A DNA stretch of 34,051 bases, taken from positions 1-34,051 of IMG/VR virus record IMGVR_UViG_3300010160_000137. One strand, written 5' to 3'. A model generated the notes under the pieces. The model saw nothing but the letters and a program-made list of their open reading frames with translations. It was not told where the DNA came from and did not search any database. The translations under genes and the position numbers were made by a program. Positions 27,994-34,051 of the stretch are shown here, one piece after another. The DNA is from a virus. Position 1 is the stretch's first letter, and every line of letters starts with the position of its first letter.

Positions 27994-28479
27994 ATGAAAT
28001 ATATCCTACTAATGTCACTAACGCTGCTATTCGGTTGCGCAAGCCAACAAACAAGGATAGAACGAGCAAGCAAGCTTTTGCGTGCCAACAATGGCCAATT
28101 AGCATCACTTTGCGCCGAACAGTTCCCAATTCGAGAACGCTTCATTTCGGGGAAAGAAATCGTCAAAGCAGATACGATTAGCGTGGCGGGTATTCATGTG
28201 CCTTGCCCAGCTTTACCCGATCAAGAACCCGTTTTCGTCAAATGCCCAGACGGCAAAAAAATCATCAAAACAGTTTACAAAACAGATACGCTGGAGCGTG
28301 AAAACACAGCTAAAATAGTCTATCTGTCAACTAGACTAGAAAAGGAGCAAGATCGGCGAAATATAGCCGAAGCAAGCCGCGATAAGTATCGAAAAAGAGC
28401 AGTGATACAATCACTAATGAGTGCTTGTTTATCCGCTATGATTATATTTTATCTGATTATTCGCTGGAAATTAAGATGA
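27994..28479 (+). CDS. Unimolecular spanin-like lipoprotein
   Basis: The 161-residue protein has an N-terminal lipoprotein signal MKYILLMSLTLLFGCAS with the lipobox Cys at residue 15. A periplasmic part has Pro/Cys segments (VPCPALPDQEPVFVKCPDGK) and a coiled coil (YLSTRLEKEQDRRNIAEASR). A C-terminal membrane helix, VIQSLMSACLSAMIIFYLII, ends near residue 157. Lipid anchor to the outer membrane and helix in the inner membrane on one chain is the u-spanin design, which fuses both membranes at the last step of lysis. It follows the holin directly. The next gene overlaps by ATGA. Confidence 0.72.
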   Translation: MKYILLMSLTLLFGCASQQTRIERASKLLRANNGQLASLCAEQFPIRERFISGKEIVKADTISVAGIHVPCPALPDQEPVFVKCPDGKKIIKTVYKTDTLERENTAKIVYLSTRLEKEQDRRNIAEASRDKYRKRAVIQSLMSACLSAMIIFYLIIRWKLR

Positions 28480-29258
28480 ACCGCATTCAAATAAGCCGTC
28501 CTACTGGGCAAGTAGAAGCATACACCGCTCCAGCCTCATGGGACGAGTTAACTCCAAAACAGCTGAGCTACTGGAGTGCGATATGCTTGCTTTCAATCCC
28601 ATTAAATGAAGCAAAAAAGCAGCTTGTGCAGCTGTTTTATCGCATCCCACAACGAACATTCAAACACTTAAAGACGGTTCAGGTGCTGCAAATTGCCGAT
28701 ACGTTGAACTTCCTTTTTGAAAACAATCAACTCACGAAATGGCTTATAAAATCTGTTAGATGGGGCTTTGTTCGTTATCATGGCCCTGGTAACTTCCTTG
28801 CAAACCTGACCATTGCTGAGTATCGATACACAGAATTATGTTATCAAAGCTATATCAGAACGCACGATAAAGAATGGCTTGTGCAGCTAATGGCCACCTT
28901 GTACCGACCAAAAAGGAAAGATAAAATCACAGATGATATTCGCGAAGACTTAACAGAACATGGCGTTTTCAAACGCAAGCGTCGTTTCTCAAAACTAAGT
29001 GCTCACTTGTTAGAAGCCTGTTTACTCAATTATGAAGGTTGTCGCAACCACATGATCAAGCAATACGCCGGTGCATTTAAGCCAGTAGGCCCGTCAGAAC
29101 AATCAAGCAAAATTTTTGATCTGGAGGAAGTAATCGAGGCTTTCGCAGGCGACAAGTTTGGCAGCTTCAGCGAAACTGAAAAAACCAATCTGCACCGCTT
29201 TTTTAGATACATGGTAAGTTCTATCGAAAAATTAGAAGAAGAAAGTAAAGCATCATGA
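28476..29258 (+). CDS. Phage tail-region protein of unknown function
   Basis: The predicted protein has 260 residues from ATG 28476, overlapping the spanin stop; a longer frame from 28425 is rejected. It begins MNRIQISRPTGQVEAYTAPA and contains SWDELTPKQLSYWSAICLLS and a basic middle (YRPKRKDKITDDIREDLTEH, then FKRKRRFSKLSAHLLEA). The C-terminus is helical and acidic. Coupled to the next gene by ATGA. It could be a tail-assembly factor. No family was recognised. Confidence 0.55.
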   Translation: MNRIQISRPTGQVEAYTAPASWDELTPKQLSYWSAICLLSIPLNEAKKQLVQLFYRIPQRTFKHLKTVQVLQIADTLNFLFENNQLTKWLIKSVRWGFVRYHGPGNFLANLTIAEYRYTELCYQSYIRTHDKEWLVQLMATLYRPKRKDKITDDIREDLTEHGVFKRKRRFSKLSAHLLEACLLNYEGCRNHMIKQYAGAFKPVGPSEQSSKIFDLEEVIEAFAGDKFGSFSETEKTNLHRFFRYMVSSIEKLEEESKAS

Positions 29259-29767
29259 ACGAAATCGAATACATCAACTATTTCGAGGGGTTGGCGCGAA
29301 AAAACAGTGTCTTAAAGCACGCGCCAGAGGGCAATCAAAAAAGCTTTTTTTGTATCAACAATCCATACGAAACCGCCGAATTTGACGATGCTATTCGTGA
29401 TTCAGCGGGGTCGACGGTACTGCTTTTAGATGCCCCTACAGGCTACTTATCAGACAATGGTAGTGGCAATTGTACTCAAACCACCAAAATAGAGTTTTTG
29501 GTGGTTGAAAGATCAAGCAAAGAGGATGTCCGAACAACGCGCGCCCATTGTTTCCAAACGGGGCTTGATATCTTGGCGCGTATCGGCTCCGACGCGAGTA
29601 AAAAGACCATCATACCCGGGCGTTCAATTTATTTCATAAACGAGAGTATCACCTACGACGTGGTTGGCCCAATCAACGTAGACTATTATGGGTATGCCTT
29701 TACATTCAGTTTTGTGTGTCCTTTCAGTTTTTCGAGCAAAACGGGAGCTTGGACAGATGTTATTTAA
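29255..29767 (+). CDS. Tail-region protein, possible tail-completion factor
   Basis: The protein has 170 residues: MNEIEYINYFEGLARKNSVL, then a beta-rich core with TKIEFLVVERSSKEDVRTTR and VRSIYFINE-like strands, ending DYYGYAFTFSFVCPFSFSSK. Tail-terminator-like proteins have similar length and mixed strands, but no family was confirmed. A partial match to the late-promoter box at 29717-29724 lies in its coding end and is not supported by a -7 element. Confidence 0.55.
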   Translation: MNEIEYINYFEGLARKNSVLKHAPEGNQKSFFCINNPYETAEFDDAIRDSAGSTVLLLDAPTGYLSDNGSGNCTQTTKIEFLVVERSSKEDVRTTRAHCFQTGLDILARIGSDASKKTIIPGRSIYFINESITYDVVGPINVDYYGYAFTFSFVCPFSFSSKTGAWTDVI

Positions 29768-29779
29768 CGATTAAATACG

Positions 29780-31450
29780 ATGGCTATTCAAGTTGTTTCA
29801 GAACCCGACATACTTGCCTTTTCAGGCAACCCGATCGTATTTAAACTCACCAGTAATGTAGGGGCAGACCCCACCAATGGGCTTGGTAGTTATTTCGACG
29901 GGGACCTCGACGATTTTAAGTTATGCCGAAAGGCGGGCACTAAGCTAATTTTTGAGTTCAACAACCAGCGCGTGGAGTTCACGGTTAATCCTCATTTGAA
30001 AAATGAAGGTGAATTAGGTAGTATTTTGCCTTCGCGCCAATCAAATTATCAGGGCGATTTTCTTGGTGGTAAAAGTAGTTTTATACCGTTTACCCCTGAT
30101 CTAAACACGCCCGCTAGTCGCTGGGATGGGGTATCAGGCAAATATTGGCCCCTGATCCCGTTAGCGTTGTTAGTACCGTATTTAAAGGCCAATTATACGC
30201 TAAATGCCCACTACGAAATAGAACAGGTAGGCGATAAAATTCGGTTCATTGCGCGTGAACGTGGTTCAAACCATAGCCTCCAATTTTCTGGCTCAAATGG
30301 CAACAAAAGTGAGTTTCTCGTGGTTGACCAGGCGGGTATCAACCCGCGAGCCCTAGCATTTAAAAAGGTATTAGTTGATATTTTTTTTAAGCTTTCTGGA
30401 AGCCCGTATTTTGAAAAAATATATTCAGAAGAAATATGGCAAGACCCACTTTTTGGGACTATCGAGTTGGATATAGCACCTGTTTTAAGTGTTTATTTAC
30501 GGCACGATTTGCCTAGTTCAAGTGCCCATACAGACTCTAAAGGGACATACTTTTGCCGTTTCACCGAGCTAATTGGCCCCAAAAAAACAGTAGGGGCATG
30601 GATTGAAACGCCTAAAAAACACGTGCTCAAAGGAGGCCTTTCACGATTGGCATTCAAAACAAAAAAGCTTCTTGATATCCTGCAGCCTGTACCAGCTGAT
30701 TTGAGTAAAAACAGGTTTTTAAAGCAAGGTAGCCGTATTATAAACATCCGTGAGGGGCAGCCCGAATGTCTTACGTACTTCAATACGCTTCCGTCTGAAA
30801 CGATGTTTATTCTCAAGGTACACGTACACTATGGCAATGGAGGGGAGGGCACTGGGACACTAGAACTAACCCAGCCCATTAAACAATACGAAAAGATTCT
30901 TATTCCATGTGGGTTGGAAACCTTGCGTCGCGTGACCAACAATGACCCTCAGCCTATTAAAAGCTATAGCGTTTGTTTGTGCACAAGCAACGGGACGGTC
31001 GTATCTGAAAAAGTCACGTACCTCCTCGATACCACATTTCGCGAAAATGTGCGCTACTTCGTGTACTCGTCTAGCTTTGGCAGCTTAGACACACTGGTAA
31101 CGTATGGGCGTGGTGAGGAGTTTTACGACCTAAATACCCAAACCGCGAGCAAGCAGTTTCGGAACTCGGCACCTATCGAGGTGAGTAATCGCGAGAACTA
31201 TCATTTAAAAATCCAACGAAACTTTAAAGTAACTACGGGCTGGCTTACTAAAAATCAATTCGATCAGTTGACTGACTTTTTCCTAGCAGAAAAGAAATGG
31301 ATAGTCGCCGAAGGTGCCTATCTACCTATTACCGTTACGAGTAAAAAACTAGGCGAGTATCAAGATCAAAACCCCTTGATTGCTCAAGTTTTTGAGTACC
31401 AGTACGATTTTGATGAAAGTAAATACACGGCATTCAGCACACTGATATGA
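29780..31450 (+). CDS. Large tail or baseplate protein, first of two
   Basis: The 556-residue protein is rich in beta strands and Gly/Asn/Ser. It begins MAIQVVSEPDILAFSGNPIV FKL-type and has repeated strand-turn blocks through to the C-terminus (NYHLKIQRNFKVTTGWLTKN, then QFDQLTDFFLAEKKWIVAEG). No catalytic motif was recognised. It overlaps the next gene by ATGA. Position between the minor tail genes and the tape measure, and composition, suggest a virion protein of the tail tip. Confidence 0.6.
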   Translation: MAIQVVSEPDILAFSGNPIVFKLTSNVGADPTNGLGSYFDGDLDDFKLCRKAGTKLIFEFNNQRVEFTVNPHLKNEGELGSILPSRQSNYQGDFLGGKSSFIPFTPDLNTPASRWDGVSGKYWPLIPLALLVPYLKANYTLNAHYEIEQVGDKIRFIARERGSNHSLQFSGSNGNKSEFLVVDQAGINPRALAFKKVLVDIFFKLSGSPYFEKIYSEEIWQDPLFGTIELDIAPVLSVYLRHDLPSSSAHTDSKGTYFCRFTELIGPKKTVGAWIETPKKHVLKGGLSRLAFKTKKLLDILQPVPADLSKNRFLKQGSRIINIREGQPECLTYFNTLPSETMFILKVHVHYGNGGEGTGTLELTQPIKQYEKILIPCGLETLRRVTNNDPQPIKSYSVCLCTSNGTVVSEKVTYLLDTTFRENVRYFVYSSSFGSLDTLVTYGRGEEFYDLNTQTASKQFRNSAPIEVSNRENYHLKIQRNFKVTTGWLTKNQFDQLTDFFLAEKKWIVAEGAYLPITVTSKKLGEYQDQNPLIAQVFEYQYDFDESKYTAFSTLI

Positions 31451-33399
31451 TTGAGCTAAGAACGCTAAATGGGGGAAATATTGACGTCAATAGCACCGCA
31501 ATAACGATTGAGCTAAACAACAGCTTGTTCAATGATGGAGCGGTTTTTAAAGGCAGTTTTAGTTATCCCATTTCACTCGCCTTAAGCCCAAATAACATTA
31601 GGCTTTTTAAGTTTGCGAATCATTTGGAGGTAGCTTCAAAAATAGTGAATATCCCAGTTTACGTACGCGTAGGTTGTTCTGTCTATAAAAAAGCATTACT
31701 ACAACTTTCGGTAGGGGAATCAACTTTCGAAGGCACGCTAAAAATGGATATTGGGAGTATTAGCGATAGTATCAGAATAACGAAGTTAACCGAAGTCCCT
31801 TTCAAGTCACATTTTTTACGAGGTGGCGATGTGCTAAAAAAAAACATGCTAGATGCTGCCAAGAATAAAAATTGGCAGGTAATCCCATATACCTTCCTTC
31901 CGGTATTCAACCCTAATTTTTGTGGTGAATCAACAGATAAAAAAACGCCTGATAACAACTCGTCCATTAATGTTTATGGGGTCAATGGATTTGACTTACC
32001 AGTGTGGGGCGTTGGCGGATTAAATGGAACTCAAATAGTTCCCTATTTTTATTTGTCATATGTATTGGCAGAGCTAACCAAGTGGCTTGGATTTAGTTTA
32101 AAAGGCGATTTTCAGACTCATCCAGACGTAGAAAGAATAGTGATCTATAACCTGAATAGCACATTCATGGGCGAAATGATCATTGCTGCCAATGACCATT
32201 TACCACCTATAAGTATTGGCGATTTTATCAAAAGCTTGTGTGCTTTTTTTTGTTGTCGCATCAAGGTAGATGCTAGCAAAAAAGAAATAGATATATCATG
32301 GAAAAAATCAATATTCATTAAACCCACCTATCATAATTGGCACGACAAGTTAATCGCAATAACCCATCATCAATTATTTGATTCAGAAGGATACACCCTC
32401 TCATGTCCAATTGATGGGGCTGACGATCAGCAACCCGTTGACAAAATCAGGATTGGGTCTGGAAAAAAGAAGATCGAAACGAATGCTGGCACACTACAGT
32501 TTGTAGAAAAAAAGTTGGAGAATGGTAATTGGAAAATACCCGTTGACAATCGAGCAGGAAATATATCAGACCCTATGTTTTCAAGGCTAAGTAATTACCG
32601 CATCATTGAAAAACGGGCAAGTTTCCCGCTGCGATTTTTGTTCACGGAAGGGATAGTAAATGGGTATCCAAAGTGCACGAGTGACGGGGCTTTTTTTAGT
32701 TTAAAAATGAGTGGTGATAGCGGATTGTTTGAGTACGCACACAAACAATGGTTTCAGAAAACATTCGAAAGTAAAATATTAAAAGCCCGTTTTTTATTGA
32801 CCGAAAATGATCTTAATCGGTTAAATGATGAGGATATCATTCACCTTAAAAGTCAAAGTGGCGTAACCGTAGCATGCTTGATCAAAAAACTAACATGTAC
32901 AAGCTATCAAGATCAAAACCGCTTTATTGCTGAGGCTGAAATGGTGGTTTTAGATAGTGCAATACTGAACCATGACCCAAAAAATGAAATAAAAGAAAAG
33001 AGTGCATCGGCAGAAGTAAATCCAGATACAGGTGTTTTTATACGATTAGATATCAATAATGCTGTTATTGATAACCGAGCCCGCGAGCTTAAAAATATTA
33101 CACATGTTTTCTTGAAGGTATACGCTGATCGGAGTTGTACCATTCCACTAACACCAACCAATTTAATCGTATACATCACTCAAACCCAAATTTCGGACGA
33201 ATTACGTGCTCCGCTGGCAACTCCATCTGCTCCAGTACAACAGCGATTTGTTGTAAATCAAGCATCGGTGAGCATTCACGCAGATTCGATTATGTATGGT
33301 GCTCCCAGTTATGGCAGACCCCCAAGTAAGCCCAGAAACCTAAGTCCAAAATACGAGTTCAAGATCAATAAAAGTTTAGAATACACCATTGTCCCATGA
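31447..33399 (+). CDS. Large tail or baseplate protein, second of two
   Basis: The 650-residue protein starts MIELRTLNGGNIDVNSTAIT followed by IELNNSLFNDGAVFKGSFSY, a start seen in distal-tail or baseplate-like proteins of Bacteroidota phages. A middle part has PISIGDFIKSLCAFFCCRIK, KVDASKKEIDISW and several aromatic strands. The last about 100 residues contain a more variable-looking region, DRSCTIPLTPTNLIVYITQT. It may form part of the tail tip or central hub. Coupled by ATGA to the next gene. Confidence 0.6.
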   Translation: MIELRTLNGGNIDVNSTAITIELNNSLFNDGAVFKGSFSYPISLALSPNNIRLFKFANHLEVASKIVNIPVYVRVGCSVYKKALLQLSVGESTFEGTLKMDIGSISDSIRITKLTEVPFKSHFLRGGDVLKKNMLDAAKNKNWQVIPYTFLPVFNPNFCGESTDKKTPDNNSSINVYGVNGFDLPVWGVGGLNGTQIVPYFYLSYVLAELTKWLGFSLKGDFQTHPDVERIVIYNLNSTFMGEMIIAANDHLPPISIGDFIKSLCAFFCCRIKVDASKKEIDISWKKSIFIKPTYHNWHDKLIAITHHQLFDSEGYTLSCPIDGADDQQPVDKIRIGSGKKKIETNAGTLQFVEKKLENGNWKIPVDNRAGNISDPMFSRLSNYRIIEKRASFPLRFLFTEGIVNGYPKCTSDGAFFSLKMSGDSGLFEYAHKQWFQKTFESKILKARFLLTENDLNRLNDEDIIHLKSQSGVTVACLIKKLTCTSYQDQNRFIAEAEMVVLDSAILNHDPKNEIKEKSASAEVNPDTGVFIRLDINNAVIDNRARELKNITHVFLKVYADRSCTIPLTPTNLIVYITQTQISDELRAPLATPSAPVQQRFVVNQASVSIHADSIMYGAPSYGRPPSKPRNLSPKYEFKINKSLEYTIVP

Positions 33400-33779
33400 C
33401 CACACCACAACCAATAGATTACGAAAAATGGCTATCCATGACGATCGATAGCCTCCATCAAGCGTTAGATCAATACAACATCGGCAAGCTTGACGGTAGA
33501 TTATGGAAAAGCATCATGGGCGAGGTCATTCACTCAGGGCAAGACGTCGAAAAGATCGTGATCAAGTTTGCGCAGTATGGCCGTTTCGTGGACATGGGCG
33601 CAGGTCGTGGAGTGAAAAGAGGGAACAGAAAACGTAAACCATGGTTCTCAAAAACCAAAACGCGAGAAGTGGCCAGATTACGCGAATTATTGGTTAACGG
33701 CATGGCAATAAAGGCAATTTCTGAAATAGAATCAGGCATGAAAAGCGATTTACAAATCAATTTAATTAATACAAAATAA
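33396..33779 (+). CDS. Small tail-region protein before the tape measure
   Basis: The protein has 127 residues: MTTPQPIDYEKWLSMTIDSL, then helical, with a Gly/Lys/Arg-rich loop FVDMGAGRGVKRGNRKRKPW. The segment KIVIKFAQYGRFVDMGAGRG resembles a recurrent element of phage neck or tail-completion proteins, RxGxFxDxGxG-like. It ends 1 bp before the tape-measure start. Role inferred from position. Confidence 0.6.
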   Translation: MTTPQPIDYEKWLSMTIDSLHQALDQYNIGKLDGRLWKSIMGEVIHSGQDVEKIVIKFAQYGRFVDMGAGRGVKRGNRKRKPWFSKTKTREVARLRELLVNGMAIKAISEIESGMKSDLQINLINTK

Positions 33780-33780
33780 G

Positions 33781-34051
33781 ATGGCAAGTAGTAGCGCGCA
33801 AAACGTCCAGTTAAATCTGAAAATAAACGGGGCTGATGCTTTTAATACCCTTAAAGACCTAAACGCTCACATTGCAGCAACAAAGGGGAAAATCAATAAA
33901 ATGAACTTGGATGACCCTAGTTATAATCACGTGGCCAAAAATCTACGTGAATGTACGGCTAGAAGCAAAGAGCTGCAAAAAGAAATTTACGGTGCACAAA
34001 AAGCATCCAAAGGCTTTTTTGATGATTTTAAAAGTGGGCTGGGGGGTATTG
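33781..34051 (+). CDS. Tail tape-measure protein, N-terminal part (3' truncated by window edge)
   Basis: ATG 33781 begins MASSSAQNVQLNLKINGADA, and 90 complete codons follow before the window ends. The opening V-x-L-x-L-(K/R)-I-x-G pattern and the following coiled-coil (LKDLNAHIAATKGKINKMNL, then RECTARSKELQKEIYGAQKA) are typical N-termini of Bacteroidota tape-measure proteins. The C-terminal part is at 1-1371. Direct joining of the window ends shifts frame and hits a stop after 16 codons, so sequence is missing between them. Confidence 0.75.
   Translation, partial: MASSSAQNVQLNLKINGADAFNTLKDLNAHIAATKGKINKMNLDDPSYNHVAKNLRECTARSKELQKEIYGAQKASKGFFDDFKSGLGGI

Noticed and set aside
29717-29752. 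Fifth TGTCCTTT box
   Set aside because: Twenty bases later stands GAGCTTGG, not a -7-like element, and the site lies inside a coding region.
1-34051. CRISPR arrays, tRNA genes, insertion sequences
   Set aside because: No regularly spaced palindromic repeats with unique spacers, no cloverleaf and no transposase were found on reading both strands.

Overview
The window looks like almost all of a temperate siphophage-type phage-plasmid from a Bacteroidota host, plausibly Sphingobacteriaceae. The host call rests on Bacteroidota-type promoters (TTTG-N19-TAnnTTTG occurs four times with exact spacing), the lack of obvious Shine-Dalgarno sites, AT-rich DNA and the recognisable protein families. No integrase, transposase, tRNA, rRNA or CRISPR array was seen. 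The first and last genes are the two ends of a tail tape-measure gene, so the sequence was probably opened inside that gene. A direct join of the two ends is out of frame, so some bases are missing or the window is an excerpt.

Layout. Bases 1-1371 hold the tape-measure C-terminus. Bases 1378-5040 are a plasmid maintenance block: ParA, a small probable DNA-binding partner with repeated TAATGT sites, an iteron origin with eight copies of a 16-bp repeat, a Rep_3-type initiator, a serine resolvase and a probable res site. Bases 5066-6774 hold a small membrane coiled-coil protein, a BRCT protein and a leftward XRE repressor. A divergent control region leads into rightward early genes (7042-8766), starting with a Cys-cluster LuxR-type regulator. 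Bases 8763-9556 are a tandem duplication of a promoter, a structured leader RNA and a small ORF. Bases 9897-12299 hold a phage-type replication initiator, a companion gene and a ParDE/RelBE-like toxin-antitoxin pair. A membrane-anchored LuxR-type regulator (12365-13420) and small genes of unknown or structural role follow.

Late functions are spread over four transcription units. Each is preceded by the same motif, TGTCCTTT-N20-(G/C)AA(T/C)TTTG: protease-scaffold/capsid/tail (15952-18719), small and large terminase (21337-24207), portal/connector/endolysin (24464-27737), and holin/spanin/tail through the tape measure (27823 to the end). This reads as a phage late-promoter family needing a dedicated activator. 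Between the capsid and terminase units lies a secreted nuclease (18801-19295) and a mirror-like cassette (19460-20945), where two copies of one promoter-leader face inward toward two homologous convergent XRE genes.

The most notable items are the duplicated RNA, in which three helices changed on both strands between copies while the adjacent ORF stayed nearly identical, the four-member late-promoter motif, the inverted promoter-leader cassette, and an in-frame TAA just after the Walker B glutamate of the large terminase.
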